Source of the DNA: Streptomyces sp. TSRI0281
Lineage (GTDB): Bacteria > Actinomycetota > Actinomycetes > Streptomycetales > Streptomycetaceae
Assembly: GCF_001905125.1 (NCBI RefSeq)
Contig: NZ_LWLE01000035.1
Coordinates: 438,113-502,112, forward strand
Direction of reading: 5' to 3'
Length of the DNA stretch: 64,000 nt
Within the stretch, counting starts at the first letter, position 1. Every line of letters starts with the position of its first letter. Below are positions 27,291-36,726 of the stretch, piece by piece. Both the position numbers and the translations under genes were made by a program. Below the pieces are notes generated by a model. It worked only from the letters and a program-made list of their open reading frames with translations. It searched no databases and had not been told where the DNA came from.

Positions 27291-28862
27291 TCAGCCCTCG
27301 CCCAGAAGCTTGCCGTCCGAGGTCTCGAACTGCTGCTTGAAGGCGGCGATCGCGTCGGCGATCGACTGCAGCGTGTCGTCGGACATCTTGCCGCCCTCGG
27401 CGATGCTGGTCAGGAGGTCCTTGCGCTCACGGCGCAGGTACTCCAGCAGCTCGCTCTCGAAGCGACGGATGTCCTCGACCGGGACGTCGTCCATCTTGCC
27501 CGTGGTGCCGGCCCAGACCGAGACGACCTGCTCCTCCATCGGGAACGGGGCGTACTGCGGCTGCTTCAGCAGCTCGACCATGCGCTTACCGCGCTCCAGC
27601 GACGCCTTGGACGCCGCGTCCAGGTCGGAACCGAAGGCGGCGAACGCCTCCAGCTCGCGGTACTGGGCGAGGTCCACGCGAAGCCGGCCGGAGACCTGCT
27701 TCATGGCCTTGTGCTGGGCGGAGCCACCGACTCGGGAGACCGAGATACCGACGTTGAGCGCCGGACGCTGACCCGCGTTGAACAGGTCGGACTCCAGGAA
27801 GCACTGGCCGTCGGTGATGGAGATGACGTTGGTCGGAATGAACGCCGACACGTCGTTCGCCTTGGTCTCGACGATCGGCAGACCGGTCATCGAACCGGCG
27901 CCCATCTCGTCGGAGAGCTTCGCGCAGCGCTCCAGCAGACGCGAGTGCAGGTAGAAGACGTCGCCCGGGTAGGCCTCACGGCCCGGCGGACGGCGCAGCA
28001 GAAGCGACACGGCGCGGTAGGCGTCGGCCTGCTTCGAAAGGTCGTCGAAGATGATCAGGACGTGCTTGCCCTGGTACATCCAGTGCTGACCGATGGCCGA
28101 ACCGGTGTACGGCGCCAGGTACTTGAAGCCGGCCGGGTCGGACGCCGGGGCGGCGACGATGGTCGTGTACTCCAGCGCGCCGGCCTCTTCGAGCGCACCA
28201 CGCACGGAGGCGATGGTGGAGCCCTTCTGACCGATGGCGACGTAGATGCAGCGCACCTGCTTGTTCACGTCGCCCGAGCGCCAGTTGTCGCGCTGGTTGA
28301 TGATCGTGTCGACGGCCAGAGCGGTCTTGCCGGTCTGACGGTCACCAATGATCAGCTGACGCTGGCCGCGGCCGATCGGCACCATGGCGTCGACGGCCTT
28401 GTAGCCGGTCTGCATCGGCTCGTGCACCGACTTACGGACCATGACGCCAGGGGCCTGCAGCTCAAGGGCGCGGCGGCTGTCGGTCGCGATCTCGCCGAGA
28501 CCGTCGATCGGGTTGCCGAGCGGGTCGACGACGCGGCCGAGGTATCCCTCGCCGACGCCGACGGAGAGCACCTCACCGGTGCGCTGCACCGGCTGGCCCT
28601 CCTCGATACCGCTGAACTCGCCGAGGACGATGGCACCGATCTCGCGCTCCTCAAGGTTGAGGGCGAGACCGAGGGTGCCGTCCTCGAACTTCAGCAGCTC
28701 GTTCGCCATGGCGGAGGGCAGGCCCTCCACCTTTGCGATGCCGTCACCGGCAACGCTGACCGTACCGACCTCCTCGCGCGAGGCCGCGTCCGGCTTGTAC
28801 GACTGGACAAAGTTCTCCAGCGCGTCCCGGATCTCCTCCGGCCGGATCGTGAGCTCCGCCAT
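27291..28862 (-). CDS. atpA: F1 ATP synthase alpha subunit
   Basis: The 523-residue protein has the non-catalytic nucleotide-binding P-loop GDRQTGKTALAVD near residue 172 and the alpha/beta signature PALNVGISVSRVGGSAQ. The ATG at 28862 (MAELTIRPEEIRDALE) is taken over the longer frame on family length. It is separated from atpH by 137 bases. Confidence 0.97.
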   Translation of the reverse strand: MAELTIRPEEIRDALENFVQSYKPDAASREEVGTVSVAGDGIAKVEGLPSAMANELLKFEDGTLGLALNLEEREIGAIVLGEFSGIEEGQPVQRTGEVLSVGVGEGYLGRVVDPLGNPIDGLGEIATDSRRALELQAPGVMVRKSVHEPMQTGYKAVDAMVPIGRGQRQLIIGDRQTGKTALAVDTIINQRDNWRSGDVNKQVRCIYVAIGQKGSTIASVRGALEEAGALEYTTIVAAPASDPAGFKYLAPYTGSAIGQHWMYQGKHVLIIFDDLSKQADAYRAVSLLLRRPPGREAYPGDVFYLHSRLLERCAKLSDEMGAGSMTGLPIVETKANDVSAFIPTNVISITDGQCFLESDLFNAGQRPALNVGISVSRVGGSAQHKAMKQVSGRLRVDLAQYRELEAFAAFGSDLDAASKASLERGKRMVELLKQPQYAPFPMEEQVVSVWAGTTGKMDDVPVEDIRRFESELLEYLRRERKDLLTSIAEGGKMSDDTLQSIADAIAAFKQQFETSDGKLLGEG

Positions 28863-28999
28863 CTGGGTTCCCTGCTCTCCTTGTTGGGCCCGAAGTTTCT
28901 TAAGGGGGTCTGGGGGCCGACCCCCAGGAATCTTCTGCAATTTCTGCACGGCCCAACCGGGCCGCTGGTCTTGCTTGGTTTTTGTTGCGCTGCGCTGTG

Positions 29000-29815
29000 T
29001 CAGCCGGCCATGCGACGGGTCGCCTCGTCGAGGCGCTCCGCGATGGTGCCGTTGATGACCTCGTCACCGACGCGCACCGAGATCCCGCCGAGGACCGCGG
29101 GGTCCACGTCCAGGTTCAGGTGCATCTGCCGACCGTAGAGCGTGGCGAGTGCGGCGCCGAGGCGCTGCTTCTGCCGGTCGCTCAGCGGTACCGCCGAGGT
29201 GACCACGGCGACCATGCGGTCCCGTCGCTCCGCGGCGAGCCTGGACAGGGAGTCGAGTCCTGCCTCCAGGCTACGTCCCCGGGGCTGGGTCACGAGGCGG
29301 GTGACGATGCGCTCGGTCACCGGCTGTGCCTTGCCGCCGAGCAGGCTGCGCAGCAGCTCGCCCTTGGCGGCGGTGGTGGCCGTACGGCTGGTGAGCGCGG
29401 AACGCAGGTCCGTGTCGGAGCCGACGATCCGGCCGAACCGGAACAGCTCGTCCTCGACGTCGTCGAGTGCGCCGCTGCGCTGGGCCGCGGTGAGGTCTGC
29501 GGTGTTCGCCAGCTCCTCGACCGAGTCCACCAGTTCGCGGGACTGCGACCAGCGGGAGCGGACCATGCCGGAGATCAGGTCCACGGCTTCGCCGCTCACC
29601 TGACCGCTCAGCAGTCGTCCGGCCAGCTCGGCCTTGCTCTCGCCGCTCTGCGCCGGGTCGGTGAGGACCCGCCGCAGGGAAACCTCGCGGTCGAGCAGCG
29701 CGGTGACGGCTGCCAGGTCCTCGGCGAGCTTCGCCGCGTCGACCGACGTGTTGTCGGTCAGCGCGTCGAGACGCTCACGTGCGGCTGCCAGTGCCTCGCG
29801 GCTCGCGCCGTTCAT
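29000..29815 (-). CDS. atpH: ATP synthase delta subunit
   Basis: The 271-residue protein corresponds to the stator delta subunit (OSCP). The C-terminal region with LNLDVDPAVLGGISVRVGDEVINGTI is the most conserved part. Actinobacterial delta subunits have an extended N-terminus, which explains the length beyond the usual 180. It overlaps atpF by four bases. Confidence 0.95.
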   Translation of the reverse strand: MNGASREALAAARERLDALTDNTSVDAAKLAEDLAAVTALLDREVSLRRVLTDPAQSGESKAELAGRLLSGQVSGEAVDLISGMVRSRWSQSRELVDSVEELANTADLTAAQRSGALDDVEDELFRFGRIVGSDTDLRSALTSRTATTAAKGELLRSLLGGKAQPVTERIVTRLVTQPRGRSLEAGLDSLSRLAAERRDRMVAVVTSAVPLSDRQKQRLGAALATLYGRQMHLNLDVDPAVLGGISVRVGDEVINGTIAERLDEATRRMAG

Positions 29816-30354
29816 CGGACAGCCTCGGCCTTCGCCTCGAGCTCGTCGAGGAACCGGTCCACGGTGCCGCTCTGCCGGGCGTGGTCCTCAAGGGACTCGC
29901 CGACGAGCTTGCCGGCCAGGTCGGTGGCGAGCTTGCCCACGTCCTGGCGCAGCGCGGAAGCCGCGGCCTTGCGGTCGGCCTCGATCTGGGCGTGGCCGGC
30001 GGCGATGATCTCTTCGCGCTGCCGCTGACCTTCCGCCTTCATCTCCTGGATGATGACGGCACCCTGCTCCTGCGCCTCCTGGCGCATGCGGGCGGCCTCG
30101 TGGCGCGCCTCTGCGAGCTGAGCCTTGTACTGCTCAAGAACGCTCTGCGCCTCGGTCTGGGCCGCATCGGCCTTCTCGATACCGCCTTCGATGGCCTCGC
30201 GGCGCTCTTCCAGAACCTTGTTGATGTTCGGGAGGAGCTTCTTGGCGAGGAAGCCGAAGACGATGGCGAAGGCGATCAGGCCAATGACGATCTCGGGGAT
30301 CGCCGGGAGCAGAGGGTTCTGAATCTCCTCTGACGCCAGCTGGTGGGCGATCAC
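29812..30354 (-). CDS. atpF: Fo ATP synthase subunit b (stator)
   Basis: The 180-residue protein has one membrane helix near residues 18-40 (IPEIVIGLIAFAIVFGFLAKKLLP) and a long charged coiled coil reaching to F1. It starts with GTG at 30354, with AAAGG upstream. It joins the membrane sector to the delta subunit. Confidence 0.96.
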   Translation of the reverse strand: MIAHQLASEEIQNPLLPAIPEIVIGLIAFAIVFGFLAKKLLPNINKVLEERREAIEGGIEKADAAQTEAQSVLEQYKAQLAEARHEAARMRQEAQEQGAVIIQEMKAEGQRQREEIIAAGHAQIEADRKAAASALRQDVGKLATDLAGKLVGESLEDHARQSGTVDRFLDELEAKAEAVR

Positions 30355-30393
30355 ATCAGTGCCTTTCGTCGAATCGGGCGGGAAATGCCGCGA

Positions 30394-30636
30394 TTAGAAC
30401 GGGTAAACGAAGGGCATGACGAGGCCGATCAGGGCCAGCGCCTCACAGAGCACGAAGCCGAGGATCTGGTTCGACCGGATCAGACCGGCGGCCTCGGGCT
30501 GACGGGCCAGCGCCTGCGTACCGTTACCGAAGATGATGCCGACGCCGACGCCGGGGCCGATCGCGGCGAGGCCGTAGCCGATGGAACCGAGGTTGCCCGA
30601 GATGTTGACGGCGGCGAGGGTCTCAAGAGCGGACAT
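30394..30636 (-). CDS. atpE: Fo ATP synthase subunit c (rotor ring)
   Basis: The 80-residue protein is a two-helix hairpin. The polar loop is ARQPEAAGLIRSNQ and the proton-binding carboxylate is the Glu in GFVLCEALALIGLV. Many copies form the rotor ring. The short Gly-rich first helix is typical of the family. Confidence 0.97.
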   Translation of the reverse strand: MSALETLAAVNISGNLGSIGYGLAAIGPGVGVGIIFGNGTQALARQPEAAGLIRSNQILGFVLCEALALIGLVMPFVYPF

Positions 30637-30710
30637 GCCGTTTCTTCCTTCTCTTTCAGAACCGGTGGGGGTTGGCCACCGGACGACTATCAGGGGTGGG
30701 GCTGGGCTGG

Positions 30711-31526
30711 TCAGTGGTGCTTGGCGAGAGCGCCCTGAATGTAGTTGCAGGCCAGGAGTACGAAGACGTAGGCCTGCAGCGCCTGGATGAACAGTTCGAA
30801 GGCGGTCATCAGCAGGACCATCACGAAGGACACACCGGCGTAGGCGATGCCGATGCCGTTCAGCAGGTACCAGCTGGCGATGGTGAAGATCAGCAGCAGC
30901 ACGTGACCGGCGAACATGTTCGCGAAGAGTCGCACGGCGTGCGTGAACGGCCGGATCAGCAGGTTCGACATGATCTCGATGAGCATGACGAAGGGAAGTG
31001 CCGGGCCGATCGACGGGTCGTAGCCCGAGATGTTCTTCCAGCCGCCGACGAAGCCGTGCCGCTTGAAGGTCAGGCTGACCCACAGGACGTAGACGATCGC
31101 AGCCAGCGCCACCGGGAATCCGATGACCGAGACCACCGGGAACTGGGCGAGCGGGATGATCGCCCAGAGGTTCATGATCCAGATGAAGAAGAACAGCGAG
31201 ACCATGAGGGGCACGTACTTCTTGCCCTCGCGCTTACCGAGCGACTCGTACACCACACCGGTGCGGATGAAGTCGTAACCCGCCTCGGCCACCATCTGCA
31301 GCTTTCCGGGCACCAGCTTCGGCTTGTTGAAGGCCGCCCAGAAGAAGCCGACGACGACAACGGTGCTCAGGACCGCCAGCAGCATCGGCTTGTTGATGTC
31401 GATACCGCCGACGGTGAACATCGGCTCGAATACAAAGGAGTGCAGGCCAGGAGCCGGGAAGCCGCATCCGTCGAAGATGTGGCAGTCGGTCTCGAAGGCG
31501 AGCACCGTCGTCGGGTCAGCACTCAC
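30711..31526 (-). CDS. atpB: Fo ATP synthase subunit a
   Basis: The 271-residue protein has five or six membrane helices and the key helix with NLLIRPFTHAVRLFANMFAGH, whose Arg faces the c-ring Glu in proton transfer. The GTG at 31526 with AAGGAG before it is chosen over the longer frame. The 224-base gap to atpI contains TATCGT-like promoter sequence, so an internal start is possible. Confidence 0.95.
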   Translation of the reverse strand: MSADPTTVLAFETDCHIFDGCGFPAPGLHSFVFEPMFTVGGIDINKPMLLAVLSTVVVVGFFWAAFNKPKLVPGKLQMVAEAGYDFIRTGVVYESLGKREGKKYVPLMVSLFFFIWIMNLWAIIPLAQFPVVSVIGFPVALAAIVYVLWVSLTFKRHGFVGGWKNISGYDPSIGPALPFVMLIEIMSNLLIRPFTHAVRLFANMFAGHVLLLIFTIASWYLLNGIGIAYAGVSFVMVLLMTAFELFIQALQAYVFVLLACNYIQGALAKHH

Positions 31527-31750
31527 CGCGGGCTCCTTCAGCGTGGCGCATAGGTACGGCAACCTCGTTGTGTCGGCGCGGCAAGAAGCCGCTGGTCGGC
31601 ACTGGACTTGGTGTTACGGATGGGGGGGCGGCTCAGGCACAGAGCCTCGCGATGAAGCAGGCGTCAGCTTGGATGCCCGCGCCCGCAGTGCCGCAGTTGG
31701 CACCGGACGATAGCAGGATCGCGTACGCGCTCTTATCCCGGCCCTACCCT

Positions 31751-32188
31751 TCACGTCGATGACCCCGCGTTCTCGGGCTTCTTGCCCTTGGACGAGTCCG
31801 GCTCGACGTAAAGGATCTTGGTCTTCATGTGTACACGAACCTGGGCCGCGACCCACACAACGGTCGCGACGACCAGCGAGATGGCAAAAGCCCTCGGATT
31901 GAACAGCGTCGTGTTCTTGAACACGGCGATAAAGATGAAGAGCAGCAGCAACTGTGCCGTGTAGAGCATCAGCCCCATGGACTGAAACAGGTGCGGCATG
32001 GACCTCGCGGTTCGCTGCAGAACATAGAGGCCGATACCCATGAAGAGAATCACGACCAGCGTCCCGACAGCCGCCCCGATCGCTCCCTTGCCGCCCGCGA
32101 CCACAGCGCTGACAGCGACGGCGAGAGCACCGGCGGCAGCGGTGGGTACGGCGGCATGAAGGAGAGTCCGGGCGTCGTTGGACGGCAT
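31751..32188 (-). CDS. atpI: ATP synthase assembly protein AtpI
   Basis: The 145-residue protein has four membrane helices and matches the first gene of actinobacterial atp operons. AtpI proteins help assemble the c-ring. The C-terminus ends with a charged tail. The ATG at 32188 is 128 bases downstream of a Rex-like dyad. Confidence 0.88.
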   Translation of the reverse strand: MPSNDARTLLHAAVPTAAAGALAVAVSAVVAGGKGAIGAAVGTLVVILFMGIGLYVLQRTARSMPHLFQSMGLMLYTAQLLLLFIFIAVFKNTTLFNPRAFAISLVVATVVWVAAQVRVHMKTKILYVEPDSSKGKKPENAGSST

Positions 32189-32316
32189 GGCGGCAGCTCC
32201 GCTTGCAGGGGGTGGGCAATGGTGTCGTCATGGACGAGCGTAGGCCCGGTCCGAGAGTGGTCACCTCGGGCCAACGGACCATGTCACTAGGGTCCTTCGG
32301 CCCTGTCACCGGGTCT

Positions 32317-32332
32317 CGTGAACGGTATCACA
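32317..32332. promoter_or_regulatory. Rex-like operator upstream of the atp operon
   Basis: The plus strand reads CGTGAACGGTATCACA. The redox sensor Rex of Streptomyces binds TGTGAAC-N3-TTCACA, and 11 of the 13 fixed positions match here. The site lies upstream of atpI, where a NADH/NAD+-sensing repressor would make sense for ATP synthase control. Confidence 0.55.
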
Positions 32333-32453
32333 AACTATTTGATGAGGTCTTTACCTGAAAAGTGTGCCAACTGTCACACATGAGAGTGACTCCGCGCGTG
32401 TGTGCAGGACAGGACGGCGCATTGTCTGGTAATGGACGGAGACGCCCGAAACG

Positions 32454-33827
32454 TCAACGCGCCGAGTCCGCCTTCCGGCGATCGGACGGGCGCGAACGGT
32501 GACCGACGGCGGTCGCTCCGTTGACGCCGGAGACTCCTACGGCCACCGGGGTGCGTTCCGCGCTCTCCCGTGCCATCTCCGGGTCCTCGGACGCCTGTTG
32601 GTCCGGACCCCGCCCCGACTCCGGCCTCTCCTCGTACGCGAGTGAGGAGACCGGTCCGCGATCGCGCCGGTAGCGCGGCGGAACGAAGCGTTCCGCCCAG
32701 TACGGGGTACGCGGGGTGAAGCGCGGCATCAGCAGCAGCACCAGGCCCACGGCGCTGAGCCCCATGATCGCGAGCACGATCCACATCGACGCCGAGTGGA
32801 CCGAGTAGCCGACCGCGCCGAAGGCGATCAGCGCGGACCAGAAGTACATGATCATCACGGCCCGGCTGTGCGAGTGGCCGATCTCCAGCAGGCGGTGGTG
32901 CAGGTGACCGCGGTCGGCCGCGAACGGCGACTGCCCGTTCCATGTACGCCGCACGATCGCCAGCACCAGGTCGGCGGCCGGGATCGCGATGATCGTCAGC
33001 GGCAGGATCAGCGGAATGAAGACCGGCAGCATCGCGTGGGTCGCCTGCCGCTCGCTGCCCTCGAACAGCTTCATCGTGTCCGGGTCGACCTGCCCGGTCA
33101 CGGAGATCGCACCCGCGGCCAGGACCAGGCCGATCAGCATCGATCCGGAGTCGCCCATGAAGATCCGCGCGGGATGCATGTTGTGCGGCAGGAACCCGAG
33201 GCACATGCCCATCAGGATCGCCGCGAAGAGCGTCGCGGGGGCGGCCGCCTCGATTCCGTACCCGTACCAGAGCCGGTAGGCGTACAGGAAGAACGCCGCG
33301 GAGGCGATGCAGACCATGCCGGCCGCCAGGCCGTCCAGACCATCGACGAAGTTGACCGCGTTGATCGTGATGACGACCAGGGCGACCGTGAGCAGCGTGC
33401 CCTGCCACTGGGTGAGGGCGACCGTGCCCACACCGGGGATCGGCAGCCACAGGATCGTCAGACCCTGGATGACCATCACGGCGGCGGCGATCATCTGCCC
33501 GCCGAGCTTGATCAGGGCGTCGATCTCGAACTTGTCGTCCAGGACGCCGATCAGCCAGATCAGGGCGGCGCCGGAGAGCAGCGCCCGTGGTTCGTTGGAG
33601 AGTTCGAAGACGCCGTTCAGATTGAACAGGTGGTCCGCGACGATCAGTCCCGCGCACAGTCCGCCGAACATGGCGATGCCGCCGAGCCGCGGTGTCGGTT
33701 CTCGGTGTACATCACGCGCACGGATCGCGGGCATGGCCCCGATCGCGATGGCGAACTTTCGCACCGGCCCGGTCAGCAGGTAAGTCACTGCGGCCGTGAC
33801 ACAGAGCGTCAGCAGATAATCACGCAC
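32454..33827 (-). CDS. Undecaprenyl-phosphate GlcNAc-1-phosphate transferase family protein (WecA/TagO/MraY type)
   Basis: The protein has about 11 membrane helices and the family motifs: VHREPTPRLGGIAMFGG, AVNFVDGLDGLAAGM (the Mg-binding Asp-rich loop) and FMGDSGSMLIG. It puts a sugar-1-phosphate on undecaprenyl phosphate, the first step of wall teichoic or other glycopolymers. I take the GTG at 33827 (RDYLLTLCVT start; 457 residues); GTGs at 33839 and 33866 are also possible. A disordered C-terminal tail of about 100 residues is unusual for the family but usual in streptomycetes. Confidence 0.88.
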   Translation of the reverse strand: MRDYLLTLCVTAAVTYLLTGPVRKFAIAIGAMPAIRARDVHREPTPRLGGIAMFGGLCAGLIVADHLFNLNGVFELSNEPRALLSGAALIWLIGVLDDKFEIDALIKLGGQMIAAAVMVIQGLTILWLPIPGVGTVALTQWQGTLLTVALVVITINAVNFVDGLDGLAAGMVCIASAAFFLYAYRLWYGYGIEAAAPATLFAAILMGMCLGFLPHNMHPARIFMGDSGSMLIGLVLAAGAISVTGQVDPDTMKLFEGSERQATHAMLPVFIPLILPLTIIAIPAADLVLAIVRRTWNGQSPFAADRGHLHHRLLEIGHSHSRAVMIMYFWSALIAFGAVGYSVHSASMWIVLAIMGLSAVGLVLLLMPRFTPRTPYWAERFVPPRYRRDRGPVSSLAYEERPESGRGPDQQASEDPEMARESAERTPVAVGVSGVNGATAVGHRSRPSDRRKADSAR

Positions 33828-33945
33828 GGGCTGCCCCACAGAATTCGCCGACCATCTCAGCCCCACACCCTAGCCTCATGAACAAGGACCCCACGGTACG
33901 GGTGATGGTTCCACATGCCGCAATCAAGGGCCGCCTCGTCATCGC

Positions 33946-35226
33946 CTACCCCGGATACGGGGGATTCCTCTCGGCCAGTTCGCGCACTTCCGACCGCAGA
34001 TGGGCGGCATCACCCGTCTCCCGTACCGCCGCTCCGAACAGTGCGGCGAGCCGCGCCATGTCCGCCTCGTCCATGCCCTGGGTGGTGACCGCCGCGGTGC
34101 CGAGCCGGATGCCACGGGCGTCCGGGTAGGGCAGGGCACAGGTGTCGAGCACCATGCCCGCCGCCGCCAGACGTTCGCGTGCGGTGCGGCCGTCGACACC
34201 CAGCGGGGCCGGGTCCGCGACGACGATATGGGTGTCCGTGCCGCCCGTGGTGATCTCGAAGCCCTCGGCCTCCAGACCCGCGGCGAGCACCCGCGCGTGG
34301 GAGACCACCCGGTGGGCGTACATCGTGTACGCGGGTGTCGCCGCCTCCCCGAACGCGACCGCCTTCGCCGCGATCGTGTGCATCTGGGCGCCGCCCTGGG
34401 TGAAGGGGAACACCGCCCGGTCGATCCGCTCGGCCAGCTCCGCGCCGCACAGGATCATCCCGCCGCGCGGGCCGCGCAGCACCTTGTGCGTGGTCGCGCA
34501 GACCACGTCCGCGTACGGGACCGGGCTGGGCGCCGCTCCCCCGGCGATCAGGCCCATCGGGTGGGCGGCGTCGGCGATCAGATAGGCGCCGACCTCGTCG
34601 GCGATCTCCCGGAACGCCTCGTAGTCGGGGTGGCGCGGATACGAGATCGAGCCGCAGACGATCGCCTTGGGGCGGCGGGCCCTGGCCAGGGAGCGGACCT
34701 GCCCGTAGTCGATGAGCCCGCTGTCGGGGTCCACCCCGTAGCCGACGAACTCGAACCAGCGGCCGGAGAAGTTGCCGGGCGCCCCATGGGTGAGGTGTCC
34801 CCCGTACGGGAGTCCCATCGCGAGCACCGTGTCACCCGGGCGCAGCAGCGCCGCGTAGGCGGCCAGGACGGCGGAGGAGCCGGAGTGCGGCTGGACGTTG
34901 GCGTGTTCGGCGCCGAAGAGGGCGCGGGCCCGCTGGATCGCGAGGCGTTCGGCGGCGTCGGCGTGCTCGCAGCCGCCGTGGTGACGGGCGCCCGGGTAGC
35001 CCTCGGCGTACTTGTTGGCGAGCGGCGAGCCGAGGGCGGCCAGCACCGCGGGCGAGGTGAAGTTCTCGGCGGCGATCAGCTGGAGGGTGCTCGACTGCCG
35101 GCGGACCTCACCGAGCAGTACGTCGGCGATCTCCGGGTCCTCGCGGCGCAGGGCGTCGAAGTCCTGCGGCAGGACGGCGTGCGAGGCGGACACGGGTGCG
35201 GGTGCGGCTGGAGTGGTGACCGGCAT
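33946..35226 (-). CDS. glyA: Serine hydroxymethyltransferase, divergent GlyA
   Basis: The 426-residue protein has the pyridoxal-phosphate Lys in TTHKVLRGPRGGMILC and the substrate region STLQLIAAENFTSPAVL near residues 45-62. It converts serine and tetrahydrofolate to glycine and methylene-tetrahydrofolate. The VLRGPRGG motif (usual form TLRGPRGG) shows some divergence, so this may be the secondary SHMT of the genome. It is preceded by the phosphatase-like gene in the same direction. Confidence 0.9.
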   Translation of the reverse strand: MPVTTPAAPAPVSASHAVLPQDFDALRREDPEIADVLLGEVRRQSSTLQLIAAENFTSPAVLAALGSPLANKYAEGYPGARHHGGCEHADAAERLAIQRARALFGAEHANVQPHSGSSAVLAAYAALLRPGDTVLAMGLPYGGHLTHGAPGNFSGRWFEFVGYGVDPDSGLIDYGQVRSLARARRPKAIVCGSISYPRHPDYEAFREIADEVGAYLIADAAHPMGLIAGGAAPSPVPYADVVCATTHKVLRGPRGGMILCGAELAERIDRAVFPFTQGGAQMHTIAAKAVAFGEAATPAYTMYAHRVVSHARVLAAGLEAEGFEITTGGTDTHIVVADPAPLGVDGRTARERLAAAGMVLDTCALPYPDARGIRLGTAAVTTQGMDEADMARLAALFGAAVRETGDAAHLRSEVRELAERNPPYPG

Positions 35227-35340
35227 CTGACGGCTCCGGGCCTGGGGAGGGGTGCGCTGGTGTCAGATCCAATGTAGGCCGCGCTGTGGCGCTGTGCCCG
35301 CTGCCGGGGCGCCCCGTACGCCGGTCGGCGCACGAGCCCG

Positions 35341-35982
35341 TCAGTGGGGGGCCCGGACGCCCGTCAGTGCGGTGACGACGGGATCGAGTGCCTGGTTGAT
35401 CTCGTCGCCGATGGAGCGGAAGAAGGTGATCGGGGCGCCGTAGGGGTCGTAGACCTCGTCCGCCTCGGCGGTGGGGGCCAGCAGCCAGCCGCGCAGGGCG
35501 GCGGAGGCGCGCACCAGTGCGCGGGCGCGTTCGACGACGCCCTCGTCGCGCGTGTCGGGCAGGGTGGCCGGATCTATGGCCCGGACCAGCCGGGTGAACT
35601 CCTTGAGGGTGAACGTCCGCAGGCCGGCCGAGTGGCCCATGGAGATGACCTGGGCGCGGTGGTCGCGGGTGGCGGTGAGGACCAGGTCGGCGCGGATCAC
35701 GTGCTCGTCGAGCAGTTCACGGCCGACGAAGCCGGTGGCGTCGGCGCCGAAGTCGGCGAGGACGACCTCCGCGTTGGCCTCCATCGGGGCGCCTTCGTGT
35801 CCCCAGGTGCCCGCGCTCTCCACGATGAGCCCGCCGCTGAGCGGGTCGCCGAGGCGGTCCACCAGGGCATGGCGGGTCAGCCGCTCGGTGATGGGCGAGC
35901 GGCACACGTTGCCGGTGCTGACGTGGAGGATGCGGAAAGTGTCGGTCTGCCCCGCTATGCCACGCCCCTGCGGGGTGGTCAA
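35341..35982 (-). CDS. Low-molecular-weight protein-tyrosine-phosphatase homologue with Ser in place of the catalytic Cys
   Basis: The 213-residue protein has the LMW-PTP fold signature near its N-terminus, but the P-loop reads HVSTGNVCRSP where active enzymes have VCxGNxCRSP. Ser22 (codon AGC) thus replaces the nucleophilic Cys, while Arg28 and the acid loop VYDPYG near residue 195 are kept. The second Cys of the loop (Cys27) is also present. It may be a substrate-binding pseudophosphatase. The TTG start overlaps the stop of the upstream tsaC gene by four bases, indicating coupling. Confidence 0.8.
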   Translation of the reverse strand: MTTPQGRGIAGQTDTFRILHVSTGNVCRSPITERLTRHALVDRLGDPLSGGLIVESAGTWGHEGAPMEANAEVVLADFGADATGFVGRELLDEHVIRADLVLTATRDHRAQVISMGHSAGLRTFTLKEFTRLVRAIDPATLPDTRDEGVVERARALVRASAALRGWLLAPTAEADEVYDPYGAPITFFRSIGDEINQALDPVVTALTGVRAPH

Positions 35983-36626
35983 TTGGCCACCTCAAGGTCG
36001 GGTACCACCTTGCGCAGCTCCTCCAGGGAGAGCGCACCGGCCCGCAGGAGTACCGGCGTCCCACCGGTGACGTCGACGATCGAGGACGGCACGATGCCGG
36101 GCGTCGGGCCGCCGTCGAGGTAGACGGAGACGGAGTCGCCGAGCATTTCCTGGGCGGCGTCGCAGTCCTCGGGCGAGGGGTGGCCGGTGAGGTTGGCGCT
36201 GGAGACGGCCATCGGGCCGACCTCGGTGAGCAGTTCGATGGCGACCGGGTGCAGCGGCATCCGGATGGCGACGGTGCCGCGGGTGTCACCGAGGTCCCAC
36301 TGCAGTGAGGGCTGGTGCTTGGCGACGAGTGTGAGGGCGCCGGGCCAGAAGGCGTCGACGAGCTCCCACGCCTGTTCGGAGAAGTCGGTGACCAGGCCGT
36401 GCAGGGTGTTCGGGGAGCCGATCAGGACGGGGGTCGGCATGTTGCGGCCGCGCCCCTTGGCGTCCAGCAGGTCGGCGACGCCCTCGGAGCTGAAGGCGTC
36501 CGCACCGATCCCGTACACGGTGTCGGTGGGCAGCACGACCAGTTCGCCGCGGCGGACGGCGGACGCGGCTTCACGCAGGCCGGTCGTACGGTCGGTCGCG
36601 TCGTTGCAGTCGTATCGCCGTGCCAT
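35979..36626 (-). CDS. tsaC: L-threonylcarbamoyladenylate synthase (Sua5/YrdC family)
   Basis: The 215-residue protein has the YrdC fold with VVLPTDTVYGIGADA, the KxR-type nucleotide pocket in KGRGRNMPTPVLIGS and AVSSANLTGHPSPEDC. It makes threonylcarbamoyl-AMP from Thr, bicarbonate and ATP for the t6A37 modification of tRNA. There is no extra Sua5 domain. It follows prmC by 100 bases. Confidence 0.92.
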   Translation of the reverse strand: MARRYDCNDATDRTTGLREAASAVRRGELVVLPTDTVYGIGADAFSSEGVADLLDAKGRGRNMPTPVLIGSPNTLHGLVTDFSEQAWELVDAFWPGALTLVAKHQPSLQWDLGDTRGTVAIRMPLHPVAIELLTEVGPMAVSSANLTGHPSPEDCDAAQEMLGDSVSVYLDGGPTPGIVPSSIVDVTGGTPVLLRAGALSLEELRKVVPDLEVAN

Positions 36627-36726
36627 CAGCCGGCCTCCTCAAGCATGTACGGGTATGGCGTGTACGGGTCTGACGGGTGCGGGCCCGGCAGCTGCGGGTC
36701 CGGCGGGAGCCGGTGCGGGCCGCCGG

